Positions 30,714 through 42,572 of a stretch of DNA of 64,000 bases are shown one piece after another; the stretch's first letter is position 1, and each line of letters opens with the position of its first letter. The position numbers and the translations under genes were made by a program. The stretch comes from Pseudevernia furfuracea (lineage: Eukaryota > Ascomycota > Lecanoromycetes > Lecanorales > Parmeliaceae): positions 248,001 through 312,000 of the forward strand of contig JAIUPT010000050.1 of NCBI GenBank assembly GCA_022315425.1, read 5' to 3'. The notes under the pieces were generated by a model. It was not told where the DNA came from, did no database searches, and worked only from the letters and a program-made list of their open reading frames with translations.

Positions 30714-30810
30714 CAAAAGAGTGATCGAATAATATATATGAAGTTGTGAGATGATTTGTGAGGTAGAGCTCTAATTCTAAGTGATACACTTTTCGAAATG
30801 ATGCACTTTC

Positions 30811-30998
30811 TGATGAAATCGAGTAGGCCGTTCCGCTCGCACTAGCGTGCCTTTTAGCGTGGCGCTAGTGAGCGACTCTTATCTATTCTTCTTCTTCTCT
30901 TTCTTCTTATTCACTATATGTATTCTATATAGTTATGCAATAGAGTCGTTCTATTAGTCACTCAATACAAGATCTCATAGCTGTTATATATTTCAGCA
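30811..30998 (+). repeat. LTR 1 of the Ty1/copia array (188 bp)
   Basis: Homologous to 35219-35414 and 39846-40040; the core CTAGCGTGCCTTTTAGCGTG is conserved. The first bases (TGATGAAATCGAGTAGG) lack a short piece found in the others. Followed by GATTATGAATTCG, a RIP-changed half-tRNA-iMet-type primer site. Confidence 0.85.
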
Positions 30999-31171
30999 GA
31001 TTATGAATTCGAATTTTCGTCATTGAGATCTTCACACAGTAGAAAAATAAACCTACTGTTCTCATCGTCTGTGAGAGAGTCGATGTTATAATAATAGTGT
31101 TATCATAACATCACATCACATAGTCAATTCAAAATAACTACTCAATTGTCTTATACTGCATTGACGCAGAT

Positions 31172-32044
31172 ATGAAATTTTTTAAAGCTGAAGGGTCAAC
31201 AAAACTATCAGTCATGAATCAAAAAGATGAAGAGTGCACTGATATACTCGAATTTATAAGACGTCGTTTAGAATATAAATAAGAACTTTTTAACGAATCT
31301 ATCAGTCACATTAGCATCTACGACTGCTCAGACAACGATCTATCAGACTCAATTGAAGATCTAAAAGCAGACGAACAATTAAGCGTCTGAGCTGATTTAC
31401 TTTATGTGTGAAGATAAATCAGTCGAAGTCATTAAGAATAATGAAGTTGTTATGAATCGATGAATCAAGTTGAAGAACAATTATTTCGACTTAGATTTCG
31501 TTCTTCGATTCATCAAGTTATAAGAACTCTAAACAACATTAATAACAAGCAGTGACAACTTTATAAAGACGTACGTTATTAATATACGAGCAAAGTCGAA
31601 GAATCTTAGTCGAATAAGAGTTAGAATAGACGAGTGAATACTCGTCTCGTTGCTGCTAAACAACCTTAACATCAAGTATAAGAATTTCGTGCATCGTATC
31701 ATCACGTCGTTGAACGAAGTGCTCGACTTTAATAAAATTGTTATACTCCTTCATGAGAAAGAGCGTCTTCTGAAGAGAGATATCAAAGAACAAGTTATGA
31801 TCGCCGCTATAAAGCGTTTCAAATAGAAGAAGAACGAGAAGAAGATCTCTAATAGAGATAATAACAATCGTGATCGAGGCTTAACGAGAGATCGCGAGGG
31901 TAGAAATAACAACATTATTCAGCTGATTTCAAAGAACTCGAATAGTATCAACTATAAGGGCGATAACGACTCTTCTGAGTGTTTCAAGTGTTATTTTAAT
32001 AAGAATAATAATAAGAGACTACACTGATTATACGACTGCTGAAC
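31172..32044 (+). pseudogene. gag of copia internal 1
   Basis: Starts with the same MKF(F/L)KA start as internal 2. DILEFIRRRLEYK and YDCSDNDLSDSIEDLKADEQ are readable. It ends in CFKCYFNKNNNKRLH...LYDC, a CCHC-like zinc knuckle. Many TAA/TGA stops replace Gln and Trp. Confidence 0.75.
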
Positions 32045-35000
32045 CCTTCATGAGAATCGTATATCAGACAGATTTCGTGACGTCTTCAAGAAGACTAAGA
32101 TCAAGACGAATATCGTCAAAGAACGTGAACGATCAGACGATTTCGAAGATAATCACAGTACTCATATTTCGACAATGACTCACTTGATTATTGATCAAAA
32201 CATCGTGACAGACGAAGAGAATGAGATCTGAGACTTCTCGTTCAACGCGACTATATCGAAATTCTATAACGAGAATATATCGAAGGAGTCGATTATAGAG
32301 ACTCTCGATTAGTCTTTATCTCAATTAATAGAAAAATAAGAGAGAGAATCTATATTAAAGATATCGCAAGAAGAATCGATGATTTAGCTTACGTATATAT
32401 CAAACTTTATTAAATACATAAGCACACGACTGCTTTCCTCTTCGAGAGCACTTTTCGATATCGAATATCAAAAGAAAGAAATCATAATAAAGACATTAAG
32501 CGCGCACTTCACGTCTCAGCTTTAATCTATATCAAACTTTTATGACGAGATAAGTCGAGAAATAGAGAAAAAGCTTATCTCTTAGTTCGAAGTTGTCGAT
32601 TTTGAAATAATTGATCAACTTTCACATAAGACGTTCTCATATTTTCGTGTATACTTCGCAGCGTTGAATAGTGATCTCACGACGTCACGAGACTAAATAA
32701 TCGACTCAGAGTGTATTAATCACATATTCTTCGATAAGAACGAGTTCATCGAGTATCGACTCTATCGTAAAGAAGTAATTGTTGTTAACGAAGTCACTAT
32801 CTGAACTCAAGAACGTGACACAGTCGAAATAAAATAACTATTAAAGAATAAAATCAGTAACATAGTTCGTGTTGAGAACGTATTACATGTATCAGACTTT
32901 ATATGCGAGCTATTTTCAATTAGTTAGGTCATTAAGAAGGGATTTGAAATCGTCTTTCTCGATGATGATTGTTACATTTCAAAGAATAATGTACTTATAG
33001 AAAGTACATCAAAGACTCGAAACATTTATATACTGAATGTGTCTCAGTCTACGGCTAAAATTGTCGCTCTGATTCAGAAGAATATAAGAGCACTATTCAT
33101 CGCTCTAATGTTTAACGAAGACGCAGTCGAACTGTGACATCGTCGAATAAAACACTTAAACGAGATAGATTTTAAGAGACTCGTTAACATGAGTAAGGGC
33201 ATCATCTTAACACAAAAACCTCGGGTCAAGCTCATTTATAAGACGTGTTCTAAGACAAAGTCGTCTCGCAAGGTCTCAAGAAGACAACAGCGAGAGGTAC
33301 TCGAAAAACTCGATAAAGTTCATATCGACTTGAGGGGATCATTCAACGTGTCATCGATTAATGAAGTCAAATACTATATGCTTCTAACGAATCAAGCGAC
33401 CCTTCGAATCTAATACTTCACGTATAAGCATAAGAACGAAACGTTTAAACTCTTTCGTGACTGAAAAACTCAAGTGAAAAACGAGTCAGAATATAAACTC
33501 AAGATAGTACGCATTAACAATAATACTGAGTTCATCAACGACGACTTTAAGATCTTACTCAAGAACTCAGAAGTTATAATAAAGCTCATCGTGATCTATA
33601 CTTCAGAGCAGAATAAACTCAGCGAAGTTTAGAATCGCGTCGTTATAAACGACGTGAGAGCTATATTATTCGACTCGAGACTAACACGTTATCTCTAATT
33701 CGAACTTCTTCACATCAAGATCTATTAGAAGAATCGAAGTTCAACAATCAAGATACACGATATGATCCCTTATGAGATATGAACTGACGAACAATTATTT
33801 CTCGGGCATATGAGAATTATTAACTGCGTGATCTAAATTCACATATTTAAGAAAAAACGCAAGAAACTCGACGAGCGTAATAAGAAATGCTACTTAATAG
33901 ACTATAACGATATATTCATATTTAGAATATGGAACCCAGTCAGCAGAAAAGTCGAAAGATCGTCACACGTTGATTTTAACGAAACTAGTTTGATGACTTC
34001 AGCCGTATAAGACACGAACTACTAACTAGCTGACGTCACTGGCGACGACGATGATATACTCGATGCAGAGAGTGATGCTTCTGAGCATCATTATACATCA
34101 CACGACGTTAACTACGATTCTTAAGAAGACTTCAGCTTATAGCATATATAAGACGTTCTTGATAATGCTTTAAATGTTATCGAAGATCTCGAAGATGTGA
34201 GAGCAGCATCGAAAGAAGAATTTTCAAAAGATGACGATAATTAAATACCTCAGAACGCTCTAAATGTACACCTAGATTCAAGTATCGACGCAACGTATAC
34301 TTCGAGATCGAAGCGTGTTCTCGCTTCATCTTAAAAGATACTTCTAAATAAAAAATGAAGCGATATCAAGATGTGAGCCCAGCGGGCTATTGTCTATATC
34401 AAGTGTAACGCAACTCTACAGTCAGAACGAATATACTGTAGACTTGTTATCGTCGACCATGAGAACTCTCAACATCATAACTTCGAGTCGAAATTCGATC
34501 TCGCTAACGCTATTTAGAAGATAGCTGAAATGCGAAGAAATCAAGATATCGATAACGTCGATAATTACGAGCCATTAACTTATAAAGAAGCAATGATCGG
34601 TTTCTATGCTAAGTAATAAAGTGAGACTATGAACAAGTAAATGTAGTTCTTCGCTATTATGAATATCTGAAGACTGATTAAGAGATCAAAGAACGTCTTC
34701 GTTCTCAGCGATAAGTGAGTCTATAAGATTAAGAAGAGACTTGACGGGACGATACTCTATAAAGCACGCTGAGTAGTTCGAGAATTTGAACAAATCTACG
34801 ATGTTAATTACGATTAAACATTTATCTCCGTTGTTAAATTCATATCGTTTAAAGTGCTATTTTTTATTATAGTCTATTACGACCTAAACTGTGAATAAAT
34901 AAACGTTATAATAGTCTTTCTTAACGCGTTGTTGAAGAAACGAATCTACGTGAAGCAGCTCAAGGGATATAAGAACGATGAACACGACATGATATGTCTC

Positions 35001-35218
35001 TTGCTTAGGGCCCTGTATGATCTTAAGCAATTCCCTCGTGAGTGATACGTTACTTTACGAGACTTTCTGATATCAAAAGATTTCAAGCACATCGAATCGA
35101 ATTATTCACTCTTTGTTAATGAGGAAACACGTTTAATTGTCAGCGTGTATGTGAACGATATTCAAATATATGACTCTCGGAGATCAAAACATATATCGAA
35201 TCTCAAGAAAGAACTTAG
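32045..35218 (+). pseudogene. pol of copia internal 1: integrase and truncated RT
   Basis: HRRIKHLNEIDFKRLV...CSKTKSSRKVSRRQ is the integrase zinc-binding part. KVHIDLRGSF starts the core; the second Asp block reads RINNNTEF (normally TDNGTEF). RT reads LLLRALYDLKQFPRE (normally LYGLKQSPREW) and VSVYVNDIQIYDS (YVDD with Asp to Asn). The frame ends at KKELS and the LTR follows at once, so RNase H is deleted. Confidence 0.82.
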
Positions 35219-35414
35219 TGATGGAATTCAGCCAATCATAGGCCGTTCCGCTCGCACTAGCGTGCCTTTTAGCGTGGCGCTAGTAAGCGACTCTTATCTA
35301 TCCTTCTTCTTCTCTTTCTTCTTATTCACAACATGTATTCTATATAGTCATGCAATAGAGTCGTTCTATTAGTCACTTAATATAAGATCTCATAGAAACA
35401 TCTATATTTCAACA
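35219..35414 (+). repeat. LTR 2 of the copia array (196 bp)
   Basis: TGATGGAATTCAG...TATATTTCAACA-type ends. Shared between the two internal regions. Followed by GATTATGAGCTCGA, a primer site two RIP-type changes away from GGTTATGAGCCCGA. Confidence 0.87.
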
Positions 35415-35592
35415 GATTATGAGCTCGAATTTTCGTTATTGAGGTCTTCACACAGCAGAAAAATTACCTACTGTATCTCATCGTCTGTGAGAGAGCCGAT
35501 GTTATAATAACAGTGTTATCATAGCATCACATCACATCACATAGTTAATTCAAAATAACTACTTAATTGTCCCATGCTGCATTGACGCAGAT

Positions 35593-35917
35593 ATGAAATT
35601 TCTCAAAGCTAAAGAGTCAATAAAACTATCAGTCATGAATCAAAAAGATAAAGAGTGCACTGATATACTCGAATTTATGAAACGTCGTTCAAAATACAAA
35701 TAAGAACTTTTTAACGGATCTATTAATCACATCAGCATCTACGACTGCTCAGGTAACGATTTATTAGACTCAATTGAAGATCTGAAAGCAGACGAACAAT
35801 TAAGCGTCTGAGCTGATTTACTTTATATGTGAAGATAAATCAGTCGAAGTTATTGAGAATAATGAGATTATCATGAATCGATGAATCAAGTTGAAGAACA
35901 ATTATTTCGACTCAGAT
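35593..35917 (+). pseudogene. gag of copia internal 2, first part
   Basis: ATG at 35593; NQKDKECTDILEFMKRRSKYK followed by RIP stops. Interrupted at 35917 by the LTR element 35918-37712 and resumed at 37718. Confidence 0.7.
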
Positions 35918-36105
35918 TGTTACGAGCGTACCCCGCATCCCTTTGACACATGCCTTCCTTTGACACTTCCCTTTTAGGCTTAGCGTGTCTTGGCAGGTTC
36001 ACTCCGCCATACATATATGGCCCTCCCTCCCAGTCCATAGTTGCTCCTCATCTAGTTGTCTCATTCTATACACCTACATGACTTGACTCTGTACTGGTCC
36101 TGACA
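35918..36105 (+). repeat. 5' LTR, type B (188 bp)
   Basis: Contains ATCTAGTTGT (36050-36059), complementary to ACAACTAGAT two bases after the LTR (36108-36117). Confidence 0.92.
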
Positions 36106-36117
36106 CTACAACTAGAT
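36050..36117 (+). promoter_or_regulatory. Self-primer segment and primer-binding site pair, type B
   Basis: 10-nt perfect complement between ATCTAGTTGT and ACAACTAGAT. Both halves differ from type A in step, keeping pairing. Confidence 0.65.
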
Positions 36118-36180
36118 CACCCTCACTCCATTCGTTTTTTTGACAGCAAGCGAATTCAAAGAAATTTGCTGACAGGAGCT

Positions 36181-36380
36181 TTATCAAGAGACTAAGTGAG
36201 ATCAAGACACCTTCGGGTTGAGATCAATATCGATCATTGAGATATCGTATCCCTGAGTCTACCCACCATACGGGCAGAGAATTGTTTATCAAGAGACTAA
36301 GTGAGACCAAGACATCATTAACACCGGTTGAGATCAATATCGATCATTGAGATAGACATCTCTGGGTCTGGCCATCAGAC
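36181..36380 (+). repeat. Tandem duplication, about 105-bp unit
   Basis: TTATCAAGAGACTAAGTGAG at 36181 recurs at 36286. GTTGAGATCAATATCGATCA occurs in both units, with small differences elsewhere. Confidence 0.8.
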
Positions 36381-37524
36381 GGCAAGGGGGAGAACCGTCT
36401 TGTGTACAGTGAGCAAGGATAAAGAAGTTACTGAATCATTCGTACGACTTAGCGAATCAGAAAGAAATCGTCAAAACAATCTTCTCACCCCACAGCGAGC
36501 CTGCTATAAGACAACGAGATCAGACCCGAAGACACTCAAAACAACAGCAAACGCACGACCTCTTCATTAAGCATGTCGGCCATACAACACGAAAAGAAGC
36601 CGCATTCTACCCCGCCTGAGCTTCACACCTGAATTTCTCAACACACCACCGCAAACAACATTCTTCAGAGCACTCACATTCTTTGCGGGGTGTCAAACGG
36701 GCAACCAAAGAAATCAAGTGAGAACAAAGAAAACGGACGGCAAGTGAGCCTGCTACAATGGCACAACACATTCGATTCTTTCTTTCCCCTTTCTATCATT
36801 TTCACGACATGGCGAATTACAACACAAATTCTACGAATCAGGCGCTTGAGTTACGGGCGTAATCTATGTCAGACAGGTCATTGACAGCGGAGTACTCGCT
36901 ATCGGTCTTAGAACGGGTGTCAAGAACTTAGTATTGGTGAGACACTGGCAGTCGAAGCGGTAGGCCTACGAAGCGAATGGATGCAATGGATAGCACTATG
37001 GAACAACACAGCGACGGACGTTGGATGACAAGAGGCTATGGTCAGGACATGAAGAAGATGGATATTTGATGGCAAGAGCTTGGAGGCACAAGGCAAATCT
37101 ACAATGATACTTCCAGGACAGACTGCCAGCAGGAGTTGAGGTGGACAACATACATGCATGCGATGGATTTTTTCGATTCTACATGGACAATGCTGGCATG
37201 GACGACAAAGCAATGTGGCTGCTGCCTGCTGGACAACTCCAATATCAGCTGCCCAGCCTACACCAAAAACCATTCTTGGCCACCATTTCTTCAACTCTTC
37301 ACCAATGGAGGCCATTCCAGCACCCCTGCAACCGCATGACGTCATGCTAGCGACATGGCATCGCCAAGACGTCACCGGAGAGACTTGGGATCAGCACTGC
37401 GGCTGAGGATTGCGCCGGCGGGCACCATGTTTCTGCTTTTGTTCTTTCTTCCACATGCATAGCGAGCGACTATGAGCGAGCGACTACAGCCATGAGGACA
37501 TGTCTTTTCGGAGGGGGGGGGTAG

Positions 37525-37712
37525 TGTTACGAGCGTACCCCGCATCCCTTTGACACATGCCTTCCTTTGACACTTCCCTTTTAGGCTTAGCGTGTCTTGG
37601 CAGGTTCACTCCGCCATACATATATGGCCCTCCCTCCCAGTCCATAGTTGCTCCTCATCTAGTTGTCTCATTCTATACACCTACATGACTTGACTCTGTA
37701 CTGGTCCTGACA
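37525..37712 (+). repeat. 3' LTR, type B (188 bp)
   Basis: Preceded by a G-run polypurine tract ending GGTAG and followed by CAGAT. Confidence 0.92.
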
Positions 37713-37717
37713 CAGAT

Positions 37718-38263
37718 TTCGTTCTTCGATTCATTAAGTTATAAGAACTCTAAACAACATCAATAACAAGCAGCGATAACTTTATGAAGACGTACGTTGT
37801 CAACATACGAGCAAAGTCGAAGGATCTTAGTCGAATGAGGGCTAGAATAGACGAGTGGATACTCGTCTCGTTGCTGTTAAACAATCTTGACATCAAGTAC
37901 AAGAATTTCGTGCATCGTATCATCACGTCGTTGAACGAAGTGTTCGACTTTGATAAAATTGTCACACTTCTTCATGAGAAAGAGCGTCTCCTGAAGAGAG
38001 ACATCAAAGAACAAGTTATGATCGTCGTCATGAAGCGTTTCAAACAGGAGGAGAACGAGAAGAAGACCTCTGATAGAGACAACAGCAATCGTGATCGAGG
38101 CTCAACGAGAGACCGCGAGGGTAGGAACAATAACATCACCCAGCTGATTTCAAAGAATTCGAATAGTATCAACTATAAGGGCGATGACGACCCTTCTGAG
38201 TGTTTCAAGTGTCATCTCAACAAGGATAATAACAAGAGACTACACTGGTTATACGACTGCTGA
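37718..38263 (+). pseudogene. gag of copia internal 2, main part
   Basis: The open stretch 37784-38263 reads SLLLNNLDIKYKNFVHRII, LLHEKERLLKRD, then a charged Asp/Arg-rich part, and CFKCHLNKDNNKRLHWLYDC as zinc knuckle. This is the UBN2-type Gag of copia elements. Stops remain upstream and just after. Confidence 0.8.
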
Positions 38264-39785
38264 ACCCTCCATGAGAATCGTATTTCAGACAGATTCCGTG
38301 ACGCCTTTAAGAAGACTAAGACCAAGACGAATGTCGTCAAAGAACGTGAACGACCAGACGATTTCGAAGATAATCACAGTACTCATATTTCGACAATGAC
38401 TCACTTGGTCATTGATCAAAACATCGTGACAGACGAAGAGAATAAGATCTGAGACTTCCCGTTCAACGCGACTATATCGAAATTCTATGACGAGAAAATA
38501 TCGAAGGAGTCGATCATAGAGACTCTCGATTAGTCTCTATTTCAATTAATAGAAAAATAAGAGAGAGAATCTACATTAAAGATACCGCAAGAAGAATCGA
38601 TGATTCAGCTTACGCATATATCAAACTTTGTCGAATACGCAAGCACACGACTGCTTCCCTCTTCGAGAGCACTTCTCGATATCGAATATCAGAAGAAAGA
38701 AATCATAGTGAAGACATCAAGCGCGCACTTCACGTCTCAGCTTCAATCTACGTCAAACTTTTACGATGAGACAAGCCGAGAAACAGAGAAAAAGCTTGTC
38801 TCTCAGTTCGAAGTTGTCGATTTTAAAATAATTGATCAACTTTCACATGAGACGTTCTCATATTTTCGTGTATACTTCGCAGCGTTGAACAGTGATCTCA
38901 CGACGTCACGAGACTAAATGATCGACTTAGAGTGTACTAATCACATGTTCTTCGACAAGAACGAGTTCATCGAGTATCGACCCTATCGTGAAGAAGTAAT
39001 TATTGTCAACGAAGTCACTATCTGAACTCAAGAACGTGACACAGTCGAAATGAAATGACTATTAAAGAATAAAATCAGCAACATAGTTCGTGTTGAGAAC
39101 GTGTTACATGTATCAGACTTTACATGCGAACTATTTTCAATTAGTCAGACCATCAAGAAGAAATTTGAAATCGCCTTCCTCGATGATAATTGTTACATTT
39201 CAAAGAATAATATACTTGTAAGAAGTACATCAAAGACTCGAAACATCTATATACTGAATGTGTTCCAGTCTACGACCAAAATTGCCGCCCTGATTCAGAA
39301 GAATACGAGAGCACTATTCACCGTCCTAATGTTTAACGAAGACGCAGTCGAACTGTGACACCGTCGAATAAGACATCTAAACGAGATAGATCTCAAGAAA
39401 CTCGTTAACATGAGCAAGGACATCACCTTAACACAAAAACCTCGGATCAAGTCCATTTGTGAGGCGTGTTCTAAGACAAAGTCGTCTCGCAAGGTCTCAA
39501 GAAGACAACAGCGAGAGGTACTCGAAAAACTCGATAAGGTTCATATCGACTTGGGGGGACCATTCAACGTGTCATCGATCAATGAAGCCAAATACTACAT
39601 GCTTCTAACGTACCAAGCACATCGACATACAGTGACATTTTGTTCGAGACCAGATGAAAACTGAGACAGTGTCATTCGAGTGAGTACCTACGAGAGAAAT
39701 GACTGCTGACGGGCTTACAAAGGCTCTCAGCAAGAACAAATTTGATACATTTATAGATCAGTTAGATCTCAAGAAGAGCGTCTAG
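38264..39785 (+). pseudogene. Protease/integrase start fused to RNase H end, copia internal 2
   Basis: Protease and integrase zinc-binding parts are followed by KVHIDLGGPFNVSSINEAKY. At about 39612 the sequence jumps to KHIDIQ, stop (Trp), HFVRDQMKTETVSFE, stop (Trp), VPTREMTADGLTKAL, the typical copia RNase H end. The shared CAAGC at the joint suggests a microhomology deletion of about 2 kb. The frame stops after DLKKSV. Confidence 0.78.
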
Positions 39786-39845
39786 AAGCAGAAGTTCAGT
39801 ATAGACTCTGTGAGAGATATAGGCTCATTATTGCCTGTGTGAGAG

Positions 39846-40040
39846 TGATGGAATTCAGTTAATCATAGACCGTTCCGCCCGCACTAGCGTGCCTTTTAGC
39901 GTGGCGCTAGTGAGCGACTCTTGTCTATTCTTCTTCTTCTCTTTCTTCTTATTCACTACATGTATTCTACATAGTCATACAATAGAGTCGTTCTATTAGT
40001 CACTCAATATAAGATCTTATAGCTGTCATATATTTCAACA
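39846..40040 (+). repeat. LTR 3 of the copia array (195 bp)
   Basis: TGATGGAATTCAGTTAATCA to TATTTCAACA. Followed by ACATG, which does not match the left flank CTTTC. Confidence 0.85.
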
Positions 40041-41351
40041 ACATGTGAGACCGAGTAACATCGTACTATCTTCTTAGAATAAGATCTAAACGAGATCGTC
40101 GAAGTCGATAAGAGATCGATATCGAATTGTTTTGAAAACTCGATAAAATGCTCACTTTTCTCCCTCGTACGAGCACTCTACTTGAGTGCATTTGTTCAAA
40201 TCAAACATTATGAATACTCTGGAGTATATCATCGCTATTGCAGATAAAAAAAGGCGTGCCTTTGTTATCTTCTTATCTACTCACACGCGTCTCTCGATTA
40301 ACGACGAGGTCTTTGATAGTAAGGATGCGATTATTCTTCGACTCAAGAATTGATCTTGCACACAAGGTTTTGCTGCAGTTCTCGATCATGACGAGTATGA
40401 AAAGCGTGAGATTCAATAAATACTATGCTCTCGTCATGAGAAGAAGACTCGAAATACTTATAAGCTTAGCGAGAAGACTCGATAACGATCATACACTTTC
40501 GTTAATTACAACGAATGTTCGTATAAGATCAAGATTCGATACTACAAAAGAGACTTCGAATAAAGAATCAACGTAGTTCATGAGACTCATAATTATGATA
40601 TGCTCGAGAATTTATTTCAGTTCAAAGAGTACTATTGTTAAGACTCTAATCGAGAGAACGTCAAAGAAGAAGCACGAGATCTTCTCGTAACATCACTCTC
40701 ATTTGATAAAGCACGAAGAGTTATGAGAACGAAAGATCTAAGACTCTCGTTTAAAGAGTATTATAATTTTCGAAACAAAGATCGCAAAAGAATCGCTTAG
40801 AAAGAACTTTAATACGCTCTACGAACGCTTAAAATCAAAGATTTCAAGATTCGAATCAAGAAGAAGTATATGATAGAGAACAATATTAGATAGTCACAGA
40901 AGATAAAGTTCTTCTTCTTTATTAACTCAAAGCAAATTCGCTTAACAAGACAATTTATAAGTTATTTCGTAGTTATCACGAACGCTACTTTTAATATAAA
41001 TGAGAATAATCTATCTTTGTTAGTTCTTGTATATGTGACTAACACGCTAAGAAGCATTTCGATTGCGTACTACTTTATCGAGTTCGAATTCATCGAGACG
41101 TTTTTATTTATAAATAAATGCATAAAGAACTTGTTTTTCTATAACAATTACAGAGGGCTCGCGATACTGTTAGATAATTTTGCGGCGGGATTAATAGCAG
41201 CAATAATCAAGAAAAGAATCAATCTATTTATAATGTCGATGAACCAGCTTGATATCATTGCATAAGCAGAAATGAAAGTGATCTAACAACTTAGCTCTCA
41301 AATGAACGACCTCGATAACCACTGTTTTCTTTAGCTATGCAACTAATATAC

Positions 41352-41617
41352 TATAACGGGGTCTAGACATGCGTGAGTGAGTAACAGATGAATTGATTAC
41401 TAGATAGACTGAATTCTAAGAAACTCGGTGAGAGTTCTCAGAGACAGCATATTTAGCAGAGGAGAGTGCACCCTCATGTCAAGCAAACTTATTATGCGAC
41501 TGCTATAGTCGCACAGCTGCACTAGAGGGATAGTCTTTCGAATCTGACCTAGATGTATATTGAATTTCTGAACTTCTGACAGGCCGCCTTATGCCTAGAG
41601 ACCTCATGATCCTTATA
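41352..41617. repeat. Probable solo LTR with RIP-mutated ends (266 bp)
   Basis: Flanked by TATAC at 41347-41351 and 41618-41622, and interrupts the MULE frame between LCN and TVETIKKK. Ends TATAACGGGG...CCTTATA are what TGTAACGGGG...CCTTACA would become after RIP. Contains the hairpin GCGACTGCTATAGTCGC. Orientation unknown. Confidence 0.6.
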
Positions 41618-42360
41618 TATACAGTCGAGACGATCAAGAAGAAACTAACTCGCGAGAGATATTTATTCGAAATAAGAAAGTCACTTGCTGATATGATGTG
41701 AAGGTGAATTCAGTCTGAAACTCTGAAGAATCTAAAGCGAAATCGTGATGTTTTACTTAACAATCTACATTAAAAGAAATAGAATTATCTTATTAGCTTC
41801 TATCAAAGATAGAAGTCTCAATTTGTCACGACTCACATCAAGAAGTTATCGAATCTAGACTGTAACTTCACTCAGCGAGACGAGAGTAGTTATTCTATCG
41901 TAAAGACGATTATTAATCGTTATACTTCTATCGATCAATTAGTGAAAAAGATCGTCGAGGAAGTAAACGAGATCATTTATATTTACGAGATCGAGTTGAA
42001 GCGTTAGAAGAGAAATAATTCTCGTAACATTAATATCAGCAGATTCTTCTTTAAGATTTTTCTTGATCATGTTACTTATCAAGCAATCGAACTTGTTTAT
42101 GCGAAGTTAATCGCGATAAAAGACTGGAATTTTGATGTTGATAACGAAGTCTCTTAAGCATCGTTAAGAGATTCTTATCATAAGAGATATTATTTGCTCA
42201 AACGATACAGTCTGTTATACAAATGTTGACTGTATCGCTGTGTAGTCGAGAACATTTTAATTTCTCTCTCTCTAATATATCCGAGATAACTTAACAAGAT
42301 ATCTAAAATTGTGATGAGTTGAGAAATGACTTTCGACTCGACGATAACGTCGGCTGATTA

Positions 42361-42572
42361 TGTCAGAACCAGTATAGAGTCAAGTCATATAGGTGTATAG
42401 AATAAGACAACTAGATACAGAACAACTATGTACTGAGAGGGCAGGCCATATATGTATGGCGGAGTGAATCTGTCAAGACACGCTAAGCCTAAAGGGGGAA
42501 GGCGTGTCAACAAAGGAAGATGTGTCACAAAGGAAGGTGTGTCATAAAGGGATGCGGGGTACGCTCGTAACA
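42361..42572 (-). repeat. Solo LTR, type B (212 bp)
   Basis: Reverse complement of the type-B LTR (TGTCAGAACCAG...CTCGTAACA). Perfect duplication GATTA at 42356-42360 and 42573-42577. It lies within the MULE frame, which continues on both sides (...TSAD / YAIITGAED...). Confidence 0.92.

Larger units (their letters stand above)
35918..37712 (+). mobile_element. Non-coding LTR element with type-B LTRs (1795 bp)
   Basis: 188-bp LTRs at 35918-36105 and 37525-37712 appear identical. Target duplication CAGAT lies at 35913-35917 and 37713-37717. No long conserved reading frame. It keeps leader pieces of Gypsy-X, a shared 3' block with palindrome (37334-37347) and the polypurine tract. The centre contains a 105-bp tandem duplication and about 110 bp also found in the copia-type element at 44269-45546. 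RIP is minimal, so it is young. Confidence 0.92.
30811..40040 (+). mobile_element. Ty1/copia tandem array: LTR - internal 1 - LTR - internal 2 - LTR
   Basis: Three LTRs share two internal regions. Internal 1 (30999-35218) has gag, integrase and most of RT but joins the middle LTR straight after KKELS, without the rest of RT and RNase H. Internal 2 (35415-39845, less 35918-37717) has gag and the start of integrase, then jumps to the last part of RNase H. The outer flanks (CTTTC and ACATG) do not match, so no simple target duplication. RIP is heavy in internal 1, lighter in internal 2. Confidence 0.85.

Noticed and set aside
30640..30720. 24-bp repeats considered as a CRISPR-like array
   Set aside because: Units are directly adjacent without spacers and the host is a fungus; better explained as transposon sub-terminal repeats.
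36920..37375. 151-codon minus-strand frame in the 35918-37712 element
   Set aside because: Antisense through the conserved 3' block and palindrome; the corresponding stretch in the other elements does not keep it open.
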